DNA of 64,000 bases from Limnoperna fortunei (lineage: Eukaryota > Mollusca > Bivalvia > Mytilida > Modiolidae). The notes under the pieces were generated by a model, which was not told the DNA's origin, did no database searches, and saw nothing but the letters and a program-made list of their open reading frames with translations. The stretch is from positions 77,414,926-77,478,925 of the forward strand of contig OX104117.1 of assembly GCA_944474755.1 (NCBI GenBank). Direction: 5' to 3'. The position numbers were made by a program, and so were the translations under genes. Positions 21,317-33,889 of this stretch are shown piece after piece. The first letter of the stretch is position 1; every line of letters starts with the position of its first letter.

Positions 21317-24300
21317 TGACACAATATTTCCGGCAACATAAAACCATGAAACATCGAACTGGAACTGATCCACGAAAACAAAAGAATCTTCACAAAATGT
21401 TATTGCTCCATAGAACACTTCCTTATCACATGTTTTTTGTAATCACATTATAAACTTCTTCACTGCATGACAAAACTCTAAAACATCTGAGTATGAGGCA
21501 CAAATGGCACATTATTCCACCAACATAAAACATAAGTAACGGAACGGATCCATAAAATCAAACTAATCCTTACCAGTATGTTATTTCCCCGTAGAACACA
21601 TTCTAATCACATAATTATTTATCGAATTATGCAGCTGTTAACTGACAAATTTCTAAAATATCTAGAATAGAACACATTTTGAATATTTTCCGCCAATGCA
21701 AACTGTGTCAACCTGACTATTTTAGGTCAAGGCCCTTAATTGTCATTGGTTGTTTAAAAAGGGGTTCCAATTAGGGGTTATGGGAAGGATAGTAACACTG
21801 ACCAAAGCGGGATAACTCTTAACAAAAGTTAATGAAATATTCTGTATCCTGAAATGGGAGGGGCTCGGAAAGTATGTCCAAAAATGGAAGAGTGAAATCT
21901 GTATAAATGGCGCTATGCTTAATGTTCATTACAAAATATGACTTAATAAATAGATTAATAAATTGTTGGCATCTATTTGACTTAGTTACTTATTGTTGAC
22001 GCTATAACTACATGTAGTGAAATAGTGTACTTTATTATATAGATAGAGTTTTATGGAGCAGGGTAGAATGATATTGAACAAGTTCCGCGCACTCGTTTAA
22101 TCAGATGCGTTATGCGGCACTCGTGATCATATTTTGGATATTCACTCCGCCCAATTAATTATCCTATAAATACTAAATGTTACACCCCGCTGCGCTAGGT
22201 GTTTTTCTTGCATTTTTTTATTATTCAATATTGTACCTTTGAAGTGTTATCCAATTTAAAACATTTCTACACAATAACACGTCCATATTTTATATTATGC
22301 CTTTGTTGTTGACATGTTCCAAATCGTCCTTGGCATTTGCTACGGGAATTTTAATAGGAAGTCAGCCATTTTAATTCTACAGGGACCTCGCGTTGTTTTA
22401 AAAAAAGATCGTCTGCTTTCGTAACGTTCAGTGGTATTCAGACAAACCGCAAGGATTTTACCGCCTTAACTGCAGACGATATTACCCGAAGGATTTCGAA
22501 CAGACGACAATGGACTCTTCCAAACATACACTTCCGTTGTAATTTAGGTCAAACTTTACTATAGAAAATTGCTCTATCACATTGAAAATACGCCACATTT
22601 CAAAACGCTAAATAACTGTGGAAAATAAAGTGATGAATTCAATTTACACAGTTATTATTCTAGAAAATGAGCGTAAGCTGGACCATACGCGGTAAGTAGT
22701 TTTCATTTGTCATGCAAAAACAATAACGAAAATACGTATCAACATATAGTATAAGGTCCTCACAAAATTAAGGAACAAAGTAAAACAAGGAATTATGAGT
22801 AAAAGTTAGAAAAACATATTTATCTGTGCTCGCATTTTGGCAATGCCTACTCCATATTAAGTCCCGAATATAAGCTTAAATATTGCTTCATGGACGTCAA
22901 GCAATCCATCAATCCATCAGTCAATCAAATATTCATATATTCAGCTATGATAGTATATTCTTTAAACTATATTTTTCTAAAATTTAAAACAATCGTTAAC
23001 TATATTCACAGACGCGTTTGGTTTTTTTTACAGTACTTAGTGTTCAACTACAAAATTGTTGTCATTATTTTGTTTTTAGAAAAAATTATTTTTGTTTTCT
23101 TGTCTACATCTAATGATTGTTATGTATTATGTGGTAAATAAGTGTGCGTCGCCGCAGGAAGTTACCAAACGTTCATTCCTGTCTTTATTTCCTCTAATAC
23201 AAGAGATTAATGAACAATCATTTTATAAATGTATGGAACACAAAACATGCATGCAAAAAAAGGATGAAAATACTACAGTTGAAAAATTATGAAAGTTAAT
23301 AAAATAATTACACAATAAATGGTCTACAGAACGCTACTAACCAGTACCCTTATTTTATCGGATCGACAAACATGACGATACAGCATAAACGAAAAATAAT
23401 ATACAAGTCTAGAAGATTATGCAATGTGTTTTCAGCGTAAAATGTCACGCACGAAACAATGCGCAAGCATTTATAACATTCAGGATGAAGTTAGATAACG
23501 TACACTCTATACACATGTAATACATTCTAAAACTCTAAACAAATATTATATTTGCCGATAGCCCAGTTTGGATAGTGGACACAGGAGTTTATTAATGAAT
23601 AATATAACATTTAAATTTTAACATTATAACATTTGCATCCCAATACTACAAAACAATAACTTTTCTCCATCTTTGACGACATCGCCGGCCAGGAACGACC
23701 CTTAAACCCTAGGAAGGGAAAACATGTGTCCGGTCCCAATGCAATTGCCGTCACAAGAGTTATACCCGGACAGTATTAAATAATGTAAAGAATATATATT
23801 ATAATTACTAAAACATTACATGAAAGTTTATGAGATAAATACAAATAATAAATTATTATTTTTTTGTTGTTGACCCGTCGGACGTAAGCTAGAAAGTGAA
23901 CACTGCGGGAAATATTTCTCGCTCCAAACCTAAGTCACATGGTTAAAACACGTGACCCTTACATAAACATGCTTATGTACCGTTAGTACAATAATTTCTC
24001 ACAATACTAACGTAACGTGAGAAATTATACTTCTCCGCTAATCAATCAACCTTTAAAAAATAACAGTAATGTACTGTGATTTAAGTGACACATTAAACTT
24101 GTAATTAGCTCTGAATCAGCTGCGAATTAATAAGGGATCCGGCGATAAGAAGAAGCCGTTTTACTTGCTACTTCCAAAACTACAAGAAGAAGCTGCTCTT
24201 CTACCCACACAACTTAAAATAATCACAGAATCTAAACTTAGTCGACAACAGAGATCCACTACCGAATACATACAGGCGGAATTTTTCCATTTATGGGATT

Positions 24301-24318
24301 TATATTCTAGCGGCCAGG
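21317..24318. other. AT-rich non-coding DNA
   Basis: No gene supported. 22865-22927 resembles the 3' tail of the family A retroposon (TTAAATATTGCTTCATGGACGTCAAGC then CAATCCATCAATCC). Confidence 0.5.
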
Positions 24319-24466
24319 CCTGGGTTTCATAAAACTTCTCAAGTTGAGATTTTCCTCAAATATCTGAGATTTTTCTCAAATTTGAATTTTCAAAATTGGT
24401 CAATTTTTGAGTTGAGGAGAAGTTGAGGAAATCCTCAAATTTGAGATGTTTTATGGAACTGGGTCC
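24319..24466. mobile_element. small MITE with long inverted ends
   Basis: The left end TGGGTTTCATAAAACTTCTCAA matches, inverted, the right end (TTGAGATGTTTTATGGAACTGGG); pairing continues for about 40 bp through TGAGGAAATCCTCAA-type words. No coding capacity. Confidence 0.6.
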
Positions 24467-27400
24467 AGATTTCCGCCAGCCAACTTCTGCGGCAGTGTGG
24501 TCACTAATGGATCATCACAGGACGCCTAAATTATATAGACAAAATGTTGATACTATACAAATATATATCATACATGTTTATATTGTTTATAGACTTCCAG
24601 AGACTTTTGTTTTTTAAAATATATGTCCTGTGAGATGTACATCTTGTTTCAAAATTGTCTTATGTTTAATGGCTGTGTTGCTTGCTTTGTTTTTGTTAGT
24701 TTAATAGTGCTGTATAATACATATGATATTAAAAAATAGTAAATATAAAAATTTATATTTTTAGTTTAACATAATTTCAGCCATTTTCATAGTGTGCCTT
24801 TTTTCATTCTACCATACCATATAATGCAAATGTACGACGTGGTCGAGGTACGAGTTGACTAGGATTCAATCGCGAACCCCCCCCCTCCCCCACCGCCACT
24901 TTTCGGCAAGGAAAGAGGGATGGAGTCGAGCACACACTTTTTAGTTAGTTGCACAGTATTTGAATATTTCTTCACCGCACCTTAATAATACAAAACCATA
25001 AATGCATTTTGTATTCCAACCTTCAGTTTTTTTATATATTTCAATTGATAATAAAATTTCAAAATAAGCAAGAGAAGCGTGAATCGTAATGCAATTTTAT
25101 TGTGATGATGTATAAAATGATAAAATGTGTTCTTTATTTTATGTATACGTGTCAGTTACGTGTAGCTACCTGGGGTGCAAAGGTGCACTAGTAAGAGACG
25201 TTAATTGGTAATATGTTAATTGCAATCACTACAGGTAATAGATGATAATGTGATTTTATTACCATGCAATTTTAAAACAACTTAATATTTTTATAATTAC
25301 TCTGATTTTGAGGTAACGATGTCATACGTCCAGCATAATATTTTGTTGATGAAAAGGTTGAGATACATGTAATTTTTTTTAGATATATCGTGAACTATCT
25401 GTTAGTGAAGACAAAGAAAAACATCTTTATTGTCGGTATTTATATTTCATTGTTTTGATAAAATGTAATTAACATACGAGTGAAAATTGTGGATAAATGT
25501 TATAATTTTACATCAATTCGGATGCAAACGGTCGTATTCAAAGTTCGAATCAAGTTGTCGTTTAATTACAAAATCCTATTTTATAATATACATATTTTAC
25601 TTACGTCACCTCAACAGAATTTTATTTTACTAATGCAGTCAAGGAAAGAAATAGCTGGGTTTTATACCGATTGTCAAGTTAAAAAAAAATACCCATGATT
25701 TGCACGTAAAAGTCGACCCTGTTTCAGCAATGAGTAATTCATATAGTGCGTTCCAAAATTTCGACCACAGTCGTTCACGGGAGGATGAACTTAAATGCTT
25801 TCACCTGGAAACCTTTAATTTAAGGTGTAATTATGATGTTGTCTATATATATTTGAATATTTATAAGTATTTTGTCCTCAAAAAATGATTTGAAAAATTT
25901 TTCCGATGTTGCGTTTCTTTTTTAAGTGAGTATATAATAATTATAAATTTAACTGATGATAATTAAGGCTAAGATGTTGTCAGATAATACTTTATCAACA
26001 TCTTAAAAAAAAGGTGTTCATGTTCATGCCTCTAACTAATGACAGAATGAAATGCAAAAAATGTATAACATTAAAAGTTGTGTATTCATTAGCTTTCATA
26101 TCTGATTAACATCTAGTAAGGCTTACTGTTAAGTAGTTTATAAATATTGTATGACAAAAGTTACTCGGAAAAAAAATGTAATATGCAAGTCAAATAAGTG
26201 TTACATAAAAATAGTTTGTTTATTACATTATTCATGTAGGCTTAGCCACCACTTCAGTATAATAATTAGAAAAATAATACATTCTATCCAAAGGTGTAAT
26301 TATGATGTCATGTATTTATATTGGAATATTTATAGGTTATTTGTCCGCAAAAAAAAATGATTTAAAAAATAATAATTCGATGTTGCGTTCTTTTTTGAGT
26401 GAGTATATATATATTAATATTCTGAGGGGAATCTGCATCCGAGGAATTGTAGAAACCAAAATGATCATATTGCACAGGAAAACATTTTATTTAAAATATA
26501 AAAAATGATTGAGCAGAATATATTGTCACTCTCTCTGTTTTGTGTATCGAATCTGATTTCAGATTGCGACTAAATTTATTCAGTTATTATAACATCAAAA
26601 ATCTATATAATGTATAACGGAATCGGGTAGTATACGGAAATATGTAAACATCCCTTACATATATATAATTATATTTCATGAAAAAATGTTTATCACTTTT
26701 GATATCACCCTTATATGGTATTATTAATAACCAAGTAAAAACACCGTTATTACATTAACACTTTTTTAATCTAATAGTGAGACAGTAGTAGCTTAACAGT
26801 GAATGCAGAAAGTAGACTAAGCAGTCAGGACAACTAACAGGTAAGGAGCACGGAGAATCTTCCAATATCCAGTGAATACGGCTCCGAACTCGTAAGAACA
26901 CTGAGAACGTGACGCATGGTAACAGTATTTGTTACTTTAGGTTTTGGTATCGTTTCGATCGTGATAGTAGGTACTCAATACAATGGTATCCTTGCAGCTT
27001 TAAGAACGTAAACTGCTTCTGCTATATGGACCTTAACTAAACCGTTTAGTAATTATTTATTATTTAGTTTAAATGGAGAAAAATTATTAATTGTACATTA
27101 CTACTTTACTATAGATACACATGTAGATGGAATGATCGTTTGCTTGACGTCTAGCGAGATATATTTTGGTATATTCTGGACAAGAATGCGTTCGTCTAGT
27201 CAAGACTCATAGGTGGCGCTCAAACAAAAAAAATATTCTGAAAAAAGTCTGAATAAATAACACGTGAAATAAATCGGTTGGTACACTTTTTTCCAGAACG
27301 AAAAATGGTGTACCTGCAATTATCAAGATTTAGACAAACGTAAAATAGAGATGATGTGAGGGACAGTTTTTGTTGCCATGCAAATAACTGTGGCAAGGTA

Positions 27401-27604
27401 GTGCTGAACGTAAAACATGTATGTAACACCCAATCTATAAGCACACATTGCAATTTCCTTTAAAATAGTTCACAATTTTCCTCCTGGACCTGCAATGTTA
27501 TCATTTTAGGTCCACTTGCGATCGATTTGTGTCTGTGTTTATAGCTCCGGGGTGTAGCATAATTTAATTCCACTGTACACACCCGTGAAGACTACTTTTC
27601 TTTT
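24467..27604. other. AT-rich non-coding DNA with a ~115-bp dispersed direct repeat
   Basis: No gene supported. 25823-25935 and 26293-26412 are diverged direct copies (GGTGTAATTATGATGT...GATGTTGCGTT...GTGAGTATATA). 27130-27195 resembles a minus-strand 3' end of the family A retroposon (TCGTTTGCTTGACGTCTAGCGAGATATATTT). Confidence 0.5.
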
Positions 27605-27610
27605 ACTATA

Positions 27611-27885
27611 AGTAGTTATCGAAATTTCTGTTTTAGCGACATTGGTCGCTATGTTATCCCTATGGGAAAAATAAACCTCCCAGCAGTTAACCTCCCATAG
27701 TGAGGTTAACATTATGACGTCATACAAGTGTTGCATAAGTATTTGTGATATAACGGATATGGCCAGGAAAATGGTATCGATTCGTTTTTAATTTTAATTA
27801 ATAGGTGTATTGTAATTAATTTAATATATTGCAGATTTCATTGCAGCCTTTCATTGTAAGTGTAGTAATTAAAATGCGTCATCCC
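27611..27885 (+). repeat. Polinton left terminal inverted repeat
   Basis: Matches the complement of 39124-39315 followed by that of 35826-35907. Contains a perfect CRE-type octamer TGACGTCA at 27715-27722, repeated at 39205-39212 in the right copy. Confidence 0.88.
27715..27722. promoter_or_regulatory. CRE-type octamer in the Polinton left TIR
   Basis: TGACGTCA, the CREB/ATF consensus, is conserved in both terminal repeats. A promoter role is inference; conservation may only reflect the shared repeat. Confidence 0.3.
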
Positions 27886-28238
27886 CACCCCCCTTTTTTC
27901 ATAACATATTTCACAAGTCATAACAATTGCTATTTTTTCAAAGTAAAAAATCGTTTGCTATTAATAAACATTTAAATCTGTAGTTCACTGACCGTAACGG
28001 ATATAGCAAGGAAAATGGTATCGATTCGTTTTTAATTGTAATTAATAGGTGTATTGTAATTAATTAAATATATTGCAGATTCCATTGTAGCCTTTCATTG
28101 TGAGTTTAGTAATTAACATGCGTTATCTCTTTTTTCATAACAGATCTCCATATTTCACAAGTCATAACAATTGCTATTTTGTAAATGTAAAAATTCGTCT
28201 GCTATTAATAAATATTTAAATCTGTAGTTCACTGACTT
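27751..28238 (+). repeat. 244-bp tandem duplication at the Polinton left end
   Basis: TAACGGATAT.GCCAGGAAAATGG at 27751 and TAACGGATATAGCAAGGAAAATGG at 27995 start two tandem units of about 244 bp; both end with GTAGTTCACTGAC. The right terminal repeat has only one copy of the matching part. Confidence 0.85.
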
Positions 28239-28804
28239 TACGTGTTATGACATCTGTGTATAACCGGTTCAACCCAGACCATCAAAAATGTTTGAAAATT
28301 ATAAATATCGAAGGCGTTATTAAGAATTGGCAACTTTGATTTTAAAAAAAATACAAATTATTATAAAACAAAATTTTAAATTGTAGACATTGTCTCAAAA
28401 AGTGACTTTAAAATAAAATAAAATGCAATAATATAGTATGACGATTCTTTGTACCAATCCTCCTTTTTCCTACCATTGTTTAGGAATAACTCCAATAGGT
28501 TAACATTAAAGTCGCAACTAAAAATGATATATCTACAAGAAAATATAAAAAATCAACACAATAAGTAGATAATATTAGTGTTTTACCCGATGCATTGTCA
28601 AATATATAGACTTTAATCGGAGCGATAAAAAACACATCCGTTCAAAATGGCGACATTTCACAACTGACGCTTTAAATAGACGAGTCTAAGCGAAAGGGGT
28701 GAGAAGCATAAAACGACTTACAGATTATTTGTAAAAATCATATATATTATATTTATTCATCAGATATGTCTAGTTTAATTTAAAATTAATTAACAAATAG
28801 ATCT

Positions 28805-29014
28805 TTGGAGTATTGTTATTCCAAATTTCTATATATTTTAATCATGGCATTGTCCCGACATCTCCTGTTGTATAGTATAGCTCCTGGCATCTATATAAGC
28901 GAGAAAATCGAGAGGAATTTTAATTATGAATCGACAGTCAAACTGAGAGGACGTATTAGACATTTAGCTGGGATAAAGCAAGCCAGTTGGAATTATAGTG
29001 AAGTATTCCTATAA
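28805..29014 (+). CDS. unrecognised short frame inside the Polinton
   Basis: A 69-codon plus-strand frame (contains SEKIERNFNYESTVKLRGRI) in the region between the left terminal repeat and the polymerase, where other Polinton genes would be expected. No motif recognised; may be a remnant or chance. Confidence 0.2.
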   Translation: MEYCYSKFLYILIMALSRHLLLYSIAPGIYISEKIERNFNYESTVKLRGRIRHLAGIKQASWNYSEVFL

Positions 29015-29058
29015 ATTATGTTAACAACATATTTGTAATGAATGTGAAATATTTTAGA

Positions 29059-29250
29059 CTAAATTAACAACATATACAATAGCATCGGCTACTGGGACCG
29101 ACTGCGTGACCCTCTCTACTATATGAGATTAAGGGGGAATAATGTCTCATATGACGTCACCTGGTAGCTTCCCCGAAGCGTTTAAGTTTCTGTCTTGAAG
29201 AGTGGCTCCGTTGTGGAAGACGAGGGCGTTTGTCAGCTCGATGTCCGCTA
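29059..29250 (-). pseudogene. unrecognised minus-strand coding remnant in the Polinton
   Basis: One minus-strand frame reads protein-like from about 29250 (GDIADIELTNALVFHNGATL), passes two stops near 29150 and 29130, then continues SHIVERVTQSVPVADAIVYV to a terminal stop near 29059. The region is less AT-rich than its surroundings. Its place suggests a structural-protein gene facing the left end, but I cannot identify it. Confidence 0.3.
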
Positions 29251-29711
29251 TGTCTCCACAATTGATTTAAGCTTACTGGCCGAGCTTAAATAAGGGCGCT
29301 TTATTGACACTTATTCAAACGTTATTGCTCTTTACATAGTTGATAATTTGTATTTTATTTATTAGATGAGGGTAGTTACATCATGGCATTGAAAAGGGGG
29401 GTTTGTATTTATGTGTATGAGTGTACCTTTAAATGTCATTGCAATAATAATGTATATTTTCATAAAGTTCTAGAATGTTTGACGTAGACTCCTGCACTGG
29501 CAAGGTGTACCGACTTAGGGCATTACCACGTAGCTTACAATGGAGAGGAAGTGGTACGCCCCGCTATAGTCAGGAAGACCTCTCCGACCAAAGCCTTTGC
29601 AGCTTCTATTTCGAGGGCAGCTCCGTTTCCAGTGATGGAAATGTCGGTGGGCGGTGGCTACTTTGGCTAAGGCTTTAATCAAACGTTCTTGAATATCAAT
29701 CAATATGTTAT

Positions 29712-29830
29712 TCATATTTGTATCAATGCTGGTAACCCGTACGGTCGGTAGATTCGAGAGCTATTTTTCCGACCGGTGGGCGAGTACCGGCGGCGATAAG
29801 CTCTCCAGGTATGAATGATGATTGGTTGTT
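29712..29830 (-). pseudogene. possible basic Arg/Tyr-rich reverse-strand remnant
   Basis: Minus-strand residues include YRRRYSPTGRKNSSRIYR, unusually basic for random sequence here. No family recognised; short, and could be chance. Confidence 0.2.
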
Positions 29831-29911
29831 TTATGTCACGTGATACCATGCTATTTGTACTGCATTGCTCATAGTTCACCTCATTTTCTTCACAGATATT
29901 GAAGTGAAACC

Positions 29912-32900
29912 ATGGAATTTTGGTGTAAGAAAGCCAAACTATCAACATCATCTCACGTGTGCAACACATGTGGCAAATCTTTTGCGCAAAGAGCAGGCTT
30001 AAGTCGTCACATGAAAACTGCACATACTAATGCAAAGCGGACCTGTACTACATGCGAAAAACATTCGGGAGGAGAGATAATTATCAACGTCATTTGAAAG
30101 CACACACCCAGATAGGTGGTGGGAGTAATAAAGCAAGGAACAAACTTCGTCAACAAGCCTACATTGTTAAACACCAAGGTACCGTTCAACAGTCTGGGGT
30201 AACACAAGATAATGACGCCACTGAACAACAACCAGTTGAAACGTGCACAATCAAGCTCTTGTTGGAACAATGACCACACATGCTACTGTATTACCGCTTA
30301 AGGTTTTGCAAAATTCGACCCAATGACGTTTTTAAGAAGCAAATATGACGACGTTAAAGATATCATCAAACAGGCCATTAAAGAGGCGGGATCAAATGGT
30401 TTTTGTCCATGAAAGTGAAAATGACTAAAAGAAACGGAGATAAAATAGAATCAGCAGAGCCACATTTTCGCGGTAAAACAGGATGGGGAGCGTATTTGGA
30501 AATATAAAGAACATGAATCGAAATTAAACTTTAAACTTTAAAGGTATATCATTTCCCGTTGGAATGGAAGATATACTGAAATTCGAAAAACAGAACAACA
30601 TATCTATCAATTTGTTTGGTTACGAGAAGAATTGCGTTTCCCCAATACATACGACTAGTTTTAGATTCGAGATACAGATTAACCTGCTTTTGATATCAGA
30701 CAATAATAAGTCACACTATACATAAAGGATTTGAATAAGTTATTAGGGGACCAGCATACTAACACTAGAAGACACCATTATTGTCCATATTGCCTTCATG
30801 GATTTACCAAGGAACGACTTCTCGATGAACATAAACCATATTGTCAGACACATGGACCACAAATAATTGAAATGCCAAAGATAGAGGACAAATGGTTATT
30901 TTACAAAGACATTGGTAAGCAACTCAAAGTACCCATTGTCATCGATGCTGACTTTGAAAGTCTTCAGGTGCCTATTCAAGTTTGTGATAATGATCCAGAT
31001 AAGTCATCGACGACAAAAACTACAAAGCACATACAATGTGGATGTGCTTACAAAGTCGTAGGCTTAACTTCAGAAACCTCAAAGGAGCCCGTTGTCTATC
31101 GGGGTTCGGATGCTGCTGACAAATTTGTGGAATGTATGGTCAGCGAAAAGGAGGATATAGAAAAAAGGTTTAAGCAATGCGAGCCTATGGTCATGACAGG
31201 TAGTGATTGGAAATCATTTATAACGGCTACTCATTGTATCTGTAGAAAACCATTAAGTGATGATCGAGTGAGAGACCATTGTCACGTGACAGGGAAGTTT
31301 CGAGGGGCTGCTCACAATGATTGCAACATTAACTTCAAGTTTACTGGACGCATTCCTGTCATATTTCACAATCTCCGCGGGTACGATAGTCATTTAATTA
31401 TGCAGAGAATAGGAAAAATCAACAAACAGATGAAATGCATACCAAATAACATGGAGAAGTACATTAGTTTCTCACTGGGCTGTATGGACTTCATCGACTC
31501 TTTCTAATTTTTGTCTTCTTCATTAGAGAAATTAGTCGATAACTTAGCCAAAGAAGGATCTTCAAATTTCAAGCATATGATGGAAGCGAAAAAATAGAAT
31601 TACTATTAAGAAAGCAGGTCTATCCATACGAGTATTTCGACACTGAATCAAAATTTTCAGAAAATAAGCTACCACCCATCGAAGCGTTTCACAGTTCATT
31701 GTCGGGAGAAGACATTACAGAAGAGGATTATACACATGCACAGGAAGTATGGAAAGAATATAATCTAAATGACCTTGGACAGTACCACGACCTGGTAGAC
31801 CTGGAATACCCACATGAACTTCATGATCTTCATAACGAATATCCTCTAGCACCAGAAAGAATGAAAGTCACGGAAAACATGTTGTCACCCTATGCCATAA
31901 GCTTTTACAAGATCTTGGTCTGAACGGAACTTCAACAGAAAAACTTATCCCTAATCTAAGACCCAAAGAAAAATATGTGGTTCATTACAGAAACTTGAAA
32001 CTATATTTGAGTCTTGGAATGAAGCTGACCAAAATTTATCAAGTAATGACTTTCAGACAGGAACCATGGTTGAAAAGGTATAATGACTTTAACACAGAGA
32101 AGAGAAAGCTTGCCAAAAACAAATTCGAAAAAGACTTTTTTAAGCTAATGAATAACGCCGTGTTTGGCAAGACAATGGAAAATCTTAGAAAACGAATCGA
32201 CGTTCAACTAGTCAACAACCAAACAAGAGCAAGGAAACTCACAAGTAAACCTACATTCCATGCCTTTAAGATTTTCAACGATTATTTGGTGGCCGTGCAT
32301 TTACTGAAGCAAAAATTGTATTTAAATCGACCCATTTATGTAGGATTCACCATCCTCGATTTGTCGAAGACGCTTATGTATGATTTTCATTATAACTACA
32401 TGAAGAAGAGGTATGGCTCAAACGCACAGCTTTTATGTACGGACACGGACAGTCTATGTTATAGCATCTATACAGATGATATATACACAGCGACATGCTC
32501 CAAGACAAAGAACTGTTCGATACATCAGAGTACGATTAAAGTCATCCCTTTACAGTACAGTAAACAGAAAAGTTGTAGGCAAAATGAAGAATGAAACACG
32601 TGGTATACCTGTTCAAGAATTTATAGGTCTAAAATCTAAAATGTATTCTCCTGTCTATCAAGAAGATGAAAAGTTGATCGAAAAGAAGACAGCTAAAGGA
32701 ATCAAGAAGAGTGTCATTAAACAGCATACCAGACACCAACATTACAAAGATTGCTTATTTGACAGAACCATTCACATGTCTGCAATGACCCAGATCAGAT
32801 CATATGACCACTAGTTATTCAGCATAACTATCATCAAACAAGGACTGTCACCATTCGACGATAAAAGGTATTTTCTCGAAGACGGTATCACAAACCTGGC

Positions 32901-32922
32901 ATACGGCCACTGGAGAATATAA
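29912..32922 (+). pseudogene. Polinton protein-primed DNA polymerase B with N-terminal C2H2 fingers, broken
   Basis: ATG at 29912 sits in a good start context. Finger 1 is at residues 17-38 (C..C, H..H); finger 2 is split by a one-base loss in the A run near 30058. A glycine run (IGGGS) follows near 30112-30126. The polymerase body starts near 30310 and has frameshifts near 30410 and 30710. Exonuclease motif I DADFES is at 30944-30961, a Cys/His cluster (CICRKPL..HCHVTG) at about 31237-31325, and exonuclease motif II near 31365-31400. A stop lies at 31505. Near 31795 an in-frame deletion removes the segment that holds palm motif A. Motif B-like NNAVFGKTMEN and motif C DTDS (32442-32453) remain. 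A frameshift near 32500 leads to the thumb part, and the gene ends at 32922. That the fingers are fused to the polymerase, rather than a separate gene, is my inference. Confidence 0.85.
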
Positions 32923-33001
32923 ACCACATTATATGAACGGGTCATTTCATTTTTAGCCAAGCAGTAGAAGGAGGAAGACGTGTTTATAAAAGTTCGCAAC
33001 G

Positions 33002-33879
33002 ATGTCTACGACTTGTTGTCATTGTGGCTTGAAATTTTCTAGAAAAGACAATTTAATGCGGCACTTGAAAAATAAACATGAATATAAAGAACATGAAACA
33101 CAAGAAGGAGGAGGAGGCGGAGGAGGAGGAGTGATTTTAAAACATCCTTTCACCATGATGGTAGCGGGACCGACTGGATCTGGGAAGACGTTTTGGATGA
33201 AACGACTTCTAGAAAATGCTAAGTCTATGATAAAACCAAATCCAGAACGCATCATTTGGTGCTATAAAAGATGGCAACCCCTGTTCACCGAAATTAAGCA
33301 GACAGTAAAACACATAGTATTTGTTCAGGGTATCCCGGAGGACTTAAATGAAGATTCATTCATATACACAAATTCCACACTTTAATAATCTTAGACGATC
33401 TAATGAAGGATGTTACTAATAGTCGGGATGTTTGTGAGGGAAGTCATCATAGGAATCTTAGCGTTGCATGCCTTGTTCAGAAAGCATTTTACAAATCAAA
33501 AGAAAGCAGGACCATGCGCATCAATTGCCAGTATATGGCATTATTTAAAAACCCACGCGATCAGGTTGGACCCACAATTTTTGCCAGACAGATGTATCCA
33601 AATAATCCCAAGAAGTTTATGACGAAATACAATAAAGGAACAAAGCAACCTCATGGTTATCTGTTTACAGATTTGAAACAGACCACACCAGAAGATGAAA
33701 GTTTGAAAACTGACATCTTTGAACATTCGAAACCTCCTCAAATCGGTAGCGGACAGTATATAAAAGAGGAAAGGTCAGATATGCCTCATTTTCCAGACAG
33801 ACATCGAAGTGAACAGACAGATGATTCAGAACACCAGAAGAATAAAAAAGAACCAACCAGATATTTCGTTAAAAGATAA
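33002..33879 (+). pseudogene. Polinton A32-type packaging ATPase with N-terminal C2H2 finger, one frameshift
   Basis: Starts at ATG 33002, 80 bp after the polymerase end. Residues 5-26 form a C2H2 finger (CCHCGLKFSRKDNLMRHLKNKH), followed by a run of eight Gly (about 33113-33136). Walker A GPTGSGKT lies at residues 56-63 (33167-33190). After a frameshift near 33385 the Walker B string (LIILDDLM) opens the second frame, which continues to 33879 and includes PPQIGSGQYIKEE near the end. In this family the enzyme is thought to pump DNA into capsids; the copy is inactive if the frameshift is real. Confidence 0.85.
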
Positions 33880-33889
33880 ACACGAAAAC

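Noticed and set aside
25823..26412. Pair of LTRs
   Set aside because: Too short, diverged, without TG...CA ends, and nothing retroviral between them.
33113..33136. Gly8 run as a certain protease site
   Set aside because: It lacks a Met/Ile/Leu at the expected position and could simply be a GGA microsatellite; only the IGGG and IGSG sites were used as suggestive evidence.
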